Of a DNA stretch of 64,000 nt, positions 20,831 through 28,993 are shown piece by piece. The DNA is from CAYPTB01 sp964413535 (GTDB taxonomy: Bacteria; Planctomycetota; UBA1135; GCA-002686595), in assembly GCA_964413535.1 (NCBI GenBank), contig CAYPTB010000040.1, positions 186,001 through 250,000 of the forward strand. Reading direction: 5' to 3'. The translations under genes were made by a program, and so were the position numbers. The notes beneath the pieces were generated by a model. That model was not told the origin of the DNA. It searched no databases and was given only the letters and a program-made list of their open reading frames with translations. Each line of letters starts with the position of its first letter. Positions within the stretch are counted from its first letter, which is position 1.

Positions 20831-22417
20831 ATGATCCAGAAGAAAAAGCGCCTCGTCCTGTTCCTGCCGCACCGGGCGGATCCCGACGAGGGCGTGCGCG
20901 TCAGCCCGGATCTCCTGCCGCTCGAGCTCCTGCAGATCGCCACGATCCCCGACCGCGAGGGGTACGAGGTCGTGCTGATCGACGCGATGGTGCACGAGGA
21001 CTACTTCGAGCGCGTGCTCGAGGCGTGCGACGGGGCGCTCCTGTTCGCGAGCTCGTGCATCCTGGGCTTCCAGGTGACCCACGGAGCGCGCGTCGCGCGC
21101 GCGGTGCGCGCGCGCTTCCCGAAGCTCCCGATCATCTGGGGCGGCTGGTTCCCGAGCGTGATCCCCGAGCTCTACCTGCGCGAGGGCATCGCGGACGCCG
21201 TCGGCCTGGGGCAGGGCGAAGCGACCTTCTGGGACTTCGTGCAGGCCGTGGACAACGGAACCTCGCTCGACGACGTCACGGGGCTCGCACTGTGGCGCGA
21301 CGGCAAGCTCCACCACACGCCGCACCGGCCGGTGATCGGCTTCGACCAGATCCCCGACGTGCCGTGGCACCTGCTCGACTTCGATCGCTACGTCGAGCTG
21401 CAGAACCATCCCGGGCGCGCGAAGCTGCGCCACCGCCTGCCGGATCCGTGGGGCATGAAGCCGGGCACGGTCTGGCGCGGGTTCAGCTACTACTCGAGCT
21501 ACGGCTGCCCCGAGCCGTGCACGTTCTGCTGCTCGCCGCTCGTGACCAACCGCCGCTGGAAGGCGCTGACGGGCAAGCTCACGGCCGAGCGGCTGCTCGA
21601 GTGCCAGGAGCGTTTCCGGTTCAACACCGTGCGCTTCCAGGACGCGAACTTCGGCGTGGCGGAGAAGCGCTCGAACGAGTTCTGTCAGACGCTGATCGAC
21701 AACGGCGCGCCGTTCTGGTGGAACGCGACCTACGAGATCGAGACGATCGCGCGCTACAAGGAGAGCTCCTGCGACCTCCTGCGCGACTCGAACTGCCACC
21801 TCGTGATCCTCGGCGCCGAGGCCGGCACGGTGGAGCAGCAGGCGAAGGTCAAGAAGTTCATCGACGTCGACCACAACCTCGAGCTCGCCCTCGGCCGCCT
21901 CTACCACCGCAACATCCAGACGGGCTGCACGTGGATCATCGGGTATCCGGGCGAGGAGCGGAAATCGATGCTCGGCACGATCCGGATGGCGGCCTTGATG
22001 AAGCACAAGTTCCCCGTCTCGGCCTCGGACATCTTCCCGTTCCGCGCGATCCCGGGCACCGAGGACTACACGCGCGCGATCGAGCTCGGGTACGAGCCGC
22101 CGCGCACGTTCGAGGAGTGGGGCAACTGCCTCGAGTACAAGCTCGCGTTCAACGACATCGGTCTGCCCGAGGACGTGCTCGAGACCTGGCAGCGCTACGT
22201 CGCCACGGCCTCCTTCTACGACGGTCACGTGCACGAGGGCTCCGGTCCGATCCGCAAGCTGATGCGCAACATCTCGGGCTGGCGCCTCAAGAGCGGCAAC
22301 TACACGTTGCCGGTCGAGCAGAAGTTCTTCGACCTGTACGTCAAGCTCACGGGTCAGACCCAACGCGACGCGATCAAGGTCGATCGGACCTCGGGCGTCA
22401 CGCCGAACCCGGTCTGA
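20831..22417 (+). CDS. B12-binding-domain radical SAM protein
   Basis: 528 residues. Residues ~5-140 are a cobalamin-binding Rossmann-type domain (LLPLELLQIATIPDREGYEVVLID, GFQVTHGARVARAV, IIWGGWFPSVIPE). The radical SAM core starts near 215 with CPEPCTFC, the CxxxCxxC cluster-binding motif, followed by VRFQDANFGVAEK and VILGAEAGTVEQQAK. By family it belongs to the cobalamin-dependent radical SAM group that includes methyltransferases and BchE-like enzymes; the substrate cannot be told from sequence alone. ATG 20831 is chosen because homology starts there; an in-frame ATG at 20669 adds an unrelated Arg/Pro-rich stretch. It has no biosynthetic neighbours that reveal its pathway. Confidence 0.88.
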   Translation: MIQKKKRLVLFLPHRADPDEGVRVSPDLLPLELLQIATIPDREGYEVVLIDAMVHEDYFERVLEACDGALLFASSCILGFQVTHGARVARAVRARFPKLPIIWGGWFPSVIPELYLREGIADAVGLGQGEATFWDFVQAVDNGTSLDDVTGLALWRDGKLHHTPHRPVIGFDQIPDVPWHLLDFDRYVELQNHPGRAKLRHRLPDPWGMKPGTVWRGFSYYSSYGCPEPCTFCCSPLVTNRRWKALTGKLTAERLLECQERFRFNTVRFQDANFGVAEKRSNEFCQTLIDNGAPFWWNATYEIETIARYKESSCDLLRDSNCHLVILGAEAGTVEQQAKVKKFIDVDHNLELALGRLYHRNIQTGCTWIIGYPGEERKSMLGTIRMAALMKHKFPVSASDIFPFRAIPGTEDYTRAIELGYEPPRTFEEWGNCLEYKLAFNDIGLPEDVLETWQRYVATASFYDGHVHEGSGPIRKLMRNISGWRLKSGNYTLPVEQKFFDLYVKLTGQTQRDAIKVDRTSGVTPNPV

Positions 22418-22521
22418 GCGCCGCGCGCGAGCCGCGCTGAGGCTCCGCCCCCCGGACGGAGCGGGATAGGCCCGCGAATGGTCTCAAGAGGCCCTTGGAT
22501 CGGGCCGATCCATGCGGGGTC

Positions 22522-23151
22522 ATGCCGCGCGCACTCCCGAGGTCCCTGGTCGTCGCCGCGAGCCTGGGCGCGTGGATCCTCTCGGTCGGGGTCGGGTCTT
22601 CGTTCCTCTGGGACTACCAGACGCGAGCGGGAGCTCGGGCGGAGGTTCCCCGAGGCTGGCCGGTCGCCAGCTCGCTCGCTCGAAGCGTCGATCGGCCGAC
22701 GCTCGTCATGCTCGCCCACCCGCGCTGCCCGTGCACGCGCGCGAGCATCGAGGAGCTCGCGAAGCTGATGGCGTGGTGCGCGGACCTGGTCGACGCGAGC
22801 GTGTTGTTCTACGCACCGGCGGAGGGCGAGACCGGCTTCGAGCAGACGGATCTGTGGGCGTCCGCCGAGCGCATCCCCGGCGTGCGCGTCGTGTGCGACC
22901 GCGGGGGACGCGAGGCCGAGCTCTTCGGCGCAGAGACCTCGGGACACGTGCTGCTCTACGGCTCGAGCGGCGAGCTCCTCTTCAGCGGCGGGATCACAGC
23001 GTCGCGCGGACACGCGGGCGACAACGCAGGGCGCGCGACGATCGCGGCCCTCGTGGGCGGGGAGGCGGCGGAGAACGCCGAGGGTCCGGTCTTCGGGTGT
23101 TCGCTCTCGACCCCGGACACATGCTGCGACGAGAGCCGGAGCCTTCCATGA
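22522..23151 (+). CDS. RedB-like thioredoxin-fold membrane-anchored protein
   Basis: 209 residues. One N-terminal transmembrane helix (about 8-30, LVVAASLGAWILSVGVGSSF) is followed by an exported domain with LVMLAHPRCPCTRASIEEL, a thioredoxin-like active-site position with Cys69-Pro-Cys71 rather than CxxC. The C-terminus has a second cysteine group (FGCS, TCCDE). This pattern recalls proteins annotated RedB; I am moderately sure of that label and not of a redox activity. ATG 22522 has GGGGT upstream; ATG 22495 is an alternative. Its stop overlaps the start of the histidine kinase gene (ATGA at 23148-23151), pointing to co-translation and a functional link, perhaps signal input to the kinase. 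Confidence 0.7.
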   Translation: MPRALPRSLVVAASLGAWILSVGVGSSFLWDYQTRAGARAEVPRGWPVASSLARSVDRPTLVMLAHPRCPCTRASIEELAKLMAWCADLVDASVLFYAPAEGETGFEQTDLWASAERIPGVRVVCDRGGREAELFGAETSGHVLLYGSSGELLFSGGITASRGHAGDNAGRATIAALVGGEAAENAEGPVFGCSLSTPDTCCDESRSLP

Positions 23152-25508
23152 CGTCGGCCGTCGCACCCCCGGTCAGCGTCCGCGCGAACGAGCTCTTCTC
23201 CGCGCACCGCGCGGAGATCCACGCTCGCACCGACCGGCTCTTCGCCGGGCTCATGGTCGCGCAGTGGGTCTTCGGCGTGCTCGCCGCGATCTGGATCTCG
23301 CCCTACGCGTGGTCGGGATCGACCGCCAGCACGCACCCGCACGTGTGGGCGGCGACGCTGCTCGGGGCGCTGATCACCGCGCCGCCCGTGGCCCTGGCGA
23401 TCCTGCGCCCCGGTCACGCGCTCACGCGACACGCCGTCGCCGTCGGGCAAATGCTCACCTCCGCCCTGCTCATCCACATCACGGGCGGCCGGATCGAGAC
23501 GCACTTCCACGTCTTCGGATCGCTCGCGTTCCTGGCCTTCTATCGCGACTGGCGCGTGCTGCTCTCGGCCACGGTCGTCGTGGCCGCGGACCACTTCCTG
23601 CGCGGGGTCTTCTGGCCCCAATCGGTCTTCGGCGTCCTCTCGGCGAGCTCGTGGCGCTGGGTCGAGCACGCCGGCTGGGTGATCTTCGAGGACGTCTTCC
23701 TGATCAAGTCGTGCCTGCAGAGCTGCTCCGAGATGCACCTGATCGCCGAGCGTCAGGCCAACCTCGAAGCGGTCAACGCCTCCATCGAGCAGCAGGTCCT
23801 GGACCGAACGGAGGAGCTCCGCGCCAGCCGGGCGCGGATCGAGGAAGCCGTCGTGGAGCTCGAGCGCAAGAACGTCGAGGTCGAAACAGCCAGCGCGCAG
23901 GCGCTCGACGCGGCCCGCGCCAAGTCGGAGTTCCTGGCCACGATGAGCCACGAGATCCGGACTCCGCTCAACGCCGTGCTCGGCCTGACGGGGATCCTGA
24001 TCGACACGAATCTCGACACGGATCAGCGGGAGCTCGTGAGCATCATCCGCACTTCCGGCGACAGCCTGCTCTCCATCGTCAACGACATCCTCGACTTCTC
24101 GAAGATCGAATCCGGCCGGATGGAGCTGGAGGAGATCGACTTCGACGTGGAGCTCCTCGTCGAGGAAGTGTGCGACCTGCTCGCGTCGCAGGTCCACAAG
24201 AAGGAGCTCGAGCTCACCCACCTCGTGCACGCCGACGTCCCCCGCATGCTCGTCGGCGACCCGGGACGCTTGCGTCAGGTGATCCTGAACCTGGTCGGCA
24301 ACGCGGTGAAGTTCACGAAGCAGGGCGAGATCGCGGTCGAAGTGCGCGCCGAGAACGAGTCCGAGGATGCGGTCACGGTGCGGGTCTCCGTCACCGACAC
24401 GGGCATCGGCATCCCCCAGAGTCGCATCGACCGTCTGTTCCGCCCGTTCTCGCAGGTCGACGCGTCGAACACGCGCGAGTTCGGCGGCACCGGGCTCGGC
24501 CTCGTCATCGCGAAGCGCATCGTCGAGATGAACAAAGGTCGGATCGGCGTCGAGAGTCGGATCGGCCACGGCTCCACCTTCTGGTTCACCGCAAGACTCG
24601 AGAAGTCCCAGAAGCCCGCGCTGCCGCACGCGCCCCAGGAGAAAGCGCTCAGGGTCCTGGTCGTGGACGACAACGCCACGAACCGCCGCATCATCCGCTA
24701 TCACCTCGAGCGCCATGCCCACTCCGTGGAAGAGGTCGAAGGCGGCCGCGAAGCGCTCGCCGTGCTGCGCGCCGCGCTCGCGGCGGGCAAGCCCTTCGAC
24801 GTCGGGGTGCTCGACTTCCAGATGCCGGAGATGGACGGACTCGAGCTCGCGGCTGCGATCAAGTCCGATCCCGCGCTCGCGGAGATCTCGCTCCTCCTGC
24901 TCACCTCGGTCGTCGGGCTCTTGAAGACCGCCGACGTGCGCGGGAAGGGTTTCGCGGCGTGCCTGAGCAAGCCGGTGCGTCCGGCAGATCTCCTCACGTT
25001 CGTCGCCGATGTAGCGGGCGGAGCGATGGGCTCCAAGCTGCGCCTACACGACGGAGTCGGCGCCGGGGAAGGCATGCTCGACGCGCTCGCGCGCTCGAAG
25101 AAGCGCATCCTCGTCGTCGAAGACAACGTCGTGAACCAGAAGGTCATCGTCCGACAGCTCCAGAAGATGGGCTTCCACTGCGAGATCGCAGCCGACGGGA
25201 GCGAAGCGATCCGCTGCCTGGATCAGGTCCCCTTCGATCTCGTGCTGATGGACTGCCAGATGCCGGTCCTCGACGGCTACGAAGCCAGCCGGATCATCCG
25301 CAGCAAGGAAGCGGGGAGCGATCGGCACATCCCCATCCTCGCCATCACGGCCAACGCCATGGCCGAGGATCGCGAGCGCTGCCTGCAAGCCGGGATGGAC
25401 GACTACCTCTCCAAACCGATTCGCTACGAGCTGCTGCTCTCCGCCATGGAGCGTTGGCTCGTCGCGGGAAGCACGCGCCCCCCGACCGCTCGAGCGCCCT
25501 CGAGCTAG
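23148..25508 (+). CDS. Hybrid sensor histidine kinase with two receiver domains
   Basis: 786 residues. The N-terminal ~200 residues hold about six transmembrane segments with the conserved GGRIETHFHVFGSLAFL / FYRDWRVL motif seen in a class of membrane hybrid kinases. A coiled coil (~205-258) leads to HisKA with phospho-acceptor H268 in FLATMSHEIRTPLNAV, then HATPase_c (ILNLVGNAVKF, DTGIGIP, GGTGLGL). Receiver 1 has Asp556 (VLDFQMPEMDG), receiver 2 Asp702 (LMDCQMPVLDG); both keep the LSKP lysine. No Hpt domain is in the chain, so the output phosphotransfer partner is elsewhere. The start overlaps the RedB-like gene's stop by ATGA, which decides the start. Confidence 0.93.
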   Translation: MTSAVAPPVSVRANELFSAHRAEIHARTDRLFAGLMVAQWVFGVLAAIWISPYAWSGSTASTHPHVWAATLLGALITAPPVALAILRPGHALTRHAVAVGQMLTSALLIHITGGRIETHFHVFGSLAFLAFYRDWRVLLSATVVVAADHFLRGVFWPQSVFGVLSASSWRWVEHAGWVIFEDVFLIKSCLQSCSEMHLIAERQANLEAVNASIEQQVLDRTEELRASRARIEEAVVELERKNVEVETASAQALDAARAKSEFLATMSHEIRTPLNAVLGLTGILIDTNLDTDQRELVSIIRTSGDSLLSIVNDILDFSKIESGRMELEEIDFDVELLVEEVCDLLASQVHKKELELTHLVHADVPRMLVGDPGRLRQVILNLVGNAVKFTKQGEIAVEVRAENESEDAVTVRVSVTDTGIGIPQSRIDRLFRPFSQVDASNTREFGGTGLGLVIAKRIVEMNKGRIGVESRIGHGSTFWFTARLEKSQKPALPHAPQEKALRVLVVDDNATNRRIIRYHLERHAHSVEEVEGGREALAVLRAALAAGKPFDVGVLDFQMPEMDGLELAAAIKSDPALAEISLLLLTSVVGLLKTADVRGKGFAACLSKPVRPADLLTFVADVAGGAMGSKLRLHDGVGAGEGMLDALARSKKRILVVEDNVVNQKVIVRQLQKMGFHCEIAADGSEAIRCLDQVPFDLVLMDCQMPVLDGYEASRIIRSKEAGSDRHIPILAITANAMAEDRERCLQAGMDDYLSKPIRYELLLSAMERWLVAGSTRPPTARAPSS

Positions 25509-25536
25509 GATCGCCGGCGAGTCGCTGCCCGCGGGG

Positions 25537-27264
25537 CTAACGCTCGCGCGCGAACGAACGCAAGAGCTCGCTCGGCACGATCGCTCCGTCGCCGTTCGCG
25601 TCCACGCCGTCGAAGCCGGCGAGCAGCTCCTCCGGCAGCTCCTCGCGCTCGATGCGACCGTCACCGTTCGCGTCCAGGTTGGCGAAGACGCGCTGCACCT
25701 CGCGGTCCGGATCGATCTCCACGAAGCCGGGCCCCGCGAGCGCCAGTCCGACGCCCTGAGCGAGCTCGTCGCGACTCGTGCTGCCGTCCGCGTTCACGTC
25801 GGCGAAGGACAGGAGCCTGCGGAAGTCGGCCGGGACCTCTTCCGCGCGCAGGATGCCGTCGCCGTCCGCGTCGTAGAGGATCGCGATCTCCTCCGCGACG
25901 GCGTCGATGTGCGCGGCGAGGTCGAGCTCGAACTCCGGCGGCTGCGCCCGGCCGCGGGAGAGCGGGCCGGCGAGCGCGAGCGCCGCGCCCCCGGGACACG
26001 GCTCGTCGCCCAGTGCGCGCGCGCCGTCCGCGAAGTGCAAGCACTCGATCGAGAGCAGGACGTCGGTCCCGTCGCGGCCCGCCCGTCGATCGCTCACGAC
26101 GACGACGCCGTCGCCCAGGCTCACGTCGTACTCGGATCGGCTCCCCGCGAGCCTCACCGCGTCGTGTCCCCCGCCGCCGTCGATGCGGTTGTCCCCGGCG
26201 TTGCCGGCCAGTACGTTGTCGCGCTCGTTCCCGACGATTCCGCTCGGCTTCGTCCCGGTCAGGCGCACGTCGACGAGGTAGCGCGACTTCTCGGTGTAGG
26301 CGAGCCCGGGATCGTGAGCGAGCGAGAAGTCGCCCTCGAAGTCGGGCGCGACGCTGCACGCGAAGGCGAGGGCGTCGGGCAAGAACGTCCGCAGTGCGCG
26401 CACGCCGAGCGGATCGCCGCGCTCGATCCCAGCGCGATCACAGAAGCGGTACTCGCCGCCGAACGACGCGCCCGTCCCCTCGGGATCGTGCGCCCACAGG
26501 CCGTAGTGGACGTCGAGCACGTTCGTCGCGTACTCGAAGGCCGACGAACGCTCGAGCACCCAGCCGAGTCGCGTGGACCAGCGTCCCTCGCGGATCGCCG
26601 CGCGCATTGCGCCTTCGAGCTCGCCTTCGAGGTCCCGCCGCGCCCAGTGGATGCCGGCGCCGTACACGAGGTGGAAGACCTCCTGCAGCGTCGTATCGCG
26701 CACGGAGCCGTCGAGATACGCGCTCGAGCCCTCGACGACCGACGCATCGGCGCACAGCGACTGCAAGTAGAGCGGCAGCACGCCGAGCGGACCGGCGAGC
26801 GCGCGATCCGCGGCTCCCGCATCGCTGAAACAAGCGAGCGTCGCCCTGCGATCGGCCATCGCGTTCGCGATCGCGGCCTTGTCCGCGCCGTGCACCGATC
26901 CGGGCACGTCCGTCAGGAAGAAACGCGCCAGCTCACGAGCCCGCACCAGCACCTCGTCGCTCACTCCCCCTTCCGCCAGGAAGTGGATCGGCTTCCCGTT
27001 CGGCGCGACGAGGTTCGTGTACTTCGCGAAGCTCGCCCGCAGCGCCGGATGACAGCCCTCGGGCAGGGGCACGAGGCCGTCCGGAGCGAACGACACGTCG
27101 ACTGCCGGAATCGGCTCGGCCTCCCACCACTCCGCGAGCTCGCGCTCCGGCGACGCCGCGCACGCCGGCACCGTGAGGACGATGGATAGCCCTCCGATGA
27201 ATGCAGCGGCGATGGAATTGCGCTTGCGCCTGATTGTCTCGCGCGCGCTGGAGCGGCACGGCAT
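25537..27264 (-). CDS. Exported calcium-binding protein: hemolysin-type motif plus EF-hands
   Basis: 575 residues from ATG 27264. The leader has RRKRNSIAAAFIGGLSIVLTVPACAAS, a signal peptide or lipobox. Residues ~50-320 are a domain I cannot name (LQEVFHLVYGAGIHWARRDL, SSAFEYATNVLDVHYGLWA). Around 330-420 is a short RTX-like block (NVLAGNAGDNRIDGGGGHD, then GTDVLLSIECLHFADG), as in serralysin-type C-termini. The last ~150 residues contain four EF-hand loops: DADGDGILRAEE, DVNADGSTSRDE, DANGDGRIEREE, DANGDGAIVPSE. Calcium binding is well supported; the activity of the N-terminal domain is unknown. It ends convergently 28 bases from the hybrid kinase. Confidence 0.78.
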   Translation of the reverse strand: MPCRSSARETIRRKRNSIAAAFIGGLSIVLTVPACAASPERELAEWWEAEPIPAVDVSFAPDGLVPLPEGCHPALRASFAKYTNLVAPNGKPIHFLAEGGVSDEVLVRARELARFFLTDVPGSVHGADKAAIANAMADRRATLACFSDAGAADRALAGPLGVLPLYLQSLCADASVVEGSSAYLDGSVRDTTLQEVFHLVYGAGIHWARRDLEGELEGAMRAAIREGRWSTRLGWVLERSSAFEYATNVLDVHYGLWAHDPEGTGASFGGEYRFCDRAGIERGDPLGVRALRTFLPDALAFACSVAPDFEGDFSLAHDPGLAYTEKSRYLVDVRLTGTKPSGIVGNERDNVLAGNAGDNRIDGGGGHDAVRLAGSRSEYDVSLGDGVVVVSDRRAGRDGTDVLLSIECLHFADGARALGDEPCPGGAALALAGPLSRGRAQPPEFELDLAAHIDAVAEEIAILYDADGDGILRAEEVPADFRRLLSFADVNADGSTSRDELAQGVGLALAGPGFVEIDPDREVQRVFANLDANGDGRIEREELPEELLAGFDGVDANGDGAIVPSELLRSFARER

Positions 27265-27332
27265 CGATATCTTGCGGCGCGAAGCCGCTCGGAAATACTG
27301 GATACGCAATCGCAAGACTCGCCCGCAGCTTC

Positions 27333-28634
27333 TCAAGGACACTGTATTACCGCGACGTCGCCATGGGCGTCGACGACAGCGTACGCTCCACCCAACGGGT
27401 GGTACAGGAAGTCCAACTCGTCGAGCCAATGATCGCCGTCCGAAGGATAAACGAGGACGAGAACAACCCTCATCTCTTGCGATGATGCGAAACCCGTCGC
27501 GCGGTATCCGGAGGCGTCGCTCAGGCCGAAACAAAACTCTGCATCACCCATCAAACCTGCGCGTTTCCAGGCGCCGCTGTCGAGCACTTCCTCGAAGTCA
27601 CGGGCTTTCTCGTCGGCGTAAGCGTTCAGCTCGACCGTGCGACCGGCGCTCGATGCCCACTGGTTCAACCACGGCTTCCGTGACAGGGCCGAGTCGGCCG
27701 CCTTCACGAACCCGCTGATTGCTTTCCAATCGATTTCTATTCCACCTCGGCGGACGGTTGCCTCCAAGTGAACTACGTCGACGATCGAGGTATCGGTACA
27801 AGCCAGATCGGCGGACAGCTCCGCGACGTGAGTGCGTACATTACTGGCGGAGAACGCCGCCTTGGCGGCTTCGTCCTGGCTGCCCGATAGGGCACGGACC
27901 GAGTAGACGGAGTCGAGTTCGCGTCCGACCAGCCGGCTCCATGCGTCCTCGTCCGTCCAGAACCTCGTCGTCCAATACTCCGGACCGAGGAACCCCTCGA
28001 CGTCGGCGATGTCGTCGGGAGAGGCGAGGAGACGAAGGTCGCGCGGGAGCGAGCTATGGATGACTTGCCAGGTCTCCCCACTCCTTTCGATGTTCCACAC
28101 GACGTGCCGCGGTGTCGGGCCGAGCGCCCGCGCCGACAACGAGATCGGATCGTCGCCATCGAACCGGATGCTGACCTCCACCGAGCCCGTTCCGCGGCGA
28201 TTCCTTCCCAGCATCTCGGCGCGAACGAATCCCTCGACCTTCGACCAATCGAGGATCGATGACAGGGTCTCTTCGTCCAGCGGCGGCGCTTCTCGCCAGG
28301 CACGTGGAAGTGCCGCCTTCAGGATGTCGGTCCGATGAGCGTCGAAGACGTACTCGTCGATCCCTGCCTGGACCATCAGATCCCTGGGGAGAGAAGAAGT
28401 CCTGCGCAGCGAACTCGCCACGTCGTCGAGCGACGCGATCGCGATGCTGCGATCGTCGGAGACGAATACGCCATTCGCGTCATCCCGCACGAGGACTTCC
28501 CTCAGCGTTCCGGAACCGCCACAACCCCGATAGTGATACGCAATCGTGATCTCCGTCACGCCCAACGGCGTCGACGATCTCGGTGAGTTCACGAATGTGA
28601 CGAGAACGATCCCGAGGACGGCCGTCGCGTTCAT
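27333..28634 (-). CDS. Exported hypothetical protein
   Basis: 433 residues. ATG 28634 is chosen because it begins a signal peptide (MNATAVLGIVLVTFVNSPRS) and has AGGAC seven bases upstream; ATG 28691 is an alternative. I recognise no domain. Visible traits: a CGGSG cluster near residue 40, repeated Asp-Ile/Val stretches (SPDDIADVEGFLGPEYW), and a C-terminal Tyr/Asp-rich region (HWLDELDFLYHPLGGAY). It lies 68 bases upstream of the EF-hand gene in the same direction, so they may share a transcript. Codon use is a little less GC-biased than that of the central genes. Confidence 0.65.
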   Translation of the reverse strand: MNATAVLGIVLVTFVNSPRSSTPLGVTEITIAYHYRGCGGSGTLREVLVRDDANGVFVSDDRSIAIASLDDVASSLRRTSSLPRDLMVQAGIDEYVFDAHRTDILKAALPRAWREAPPLDEETLSSILDWSKVEGFVRAEMLGRNRRGTGSVEVSIRFDGDDPISLSARALGPTPRHVVWNIERSGETWQVIHSSLPRDLRLLASPDDIADVEGFLGPEYWTTRFWTDEDAWSRLVGRELDSVYSVRALSGSQDEAAKAAFSASNVRTHVAELSADLACTDTSIVDVVHLEATVRRGGIEIDWKAISGFVKAADSALSRKPWLNQWASSAGRTVELNAYADEKARDFEEVLDSGAWKRAGLMGDAEFCFGLSDASGYRATGFASSQEMRVVLVLVYPSDGDHWLDELDFLYHPLGGAYAVVDAHGDVAVIQCP

Positions 28635-28993
28635 CGCAGTAGTCCTGCGATCTCGAGCGAGCGGAAACGGCCACGCTTGCGCGCACGGCACAGCGGCCCC
28701 CTCGGGAACGAAAGCTCTTCCATCGGTATGGGAACGTGCACGGCAGGATGGATCGTCGCACTCGTCGGGAAAGTGTCAAGGTGTGGCCCCGCGAAGCATG
28801 CCCATGGCCTCGCAGGTTCGCCAAAGGTCAGTGGCAGCGTCGCGTCGACCCGAAGTGTCCCGGCCCCTACCGCCCGCAAGCACGGTTCGGATTCGCTAGG
28901 TGCTCCGAGTCGCGTCAGACGTGACGGCTCGGGTTCGGACCTCGTCCGGCTACGATCTGCGACCCGCAGCGCAGGACTTGGGCTCACTGCATC
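28635..28993. other. Intergenic region of 359 bases
   Basis: Divergent spacer between the exported hypothetical gene and the DUF4011-helicase gene. Probably carries both promoters. I see no ORF with a plausible ribosome site and no recognisable RNA. Confidence 0.4.
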
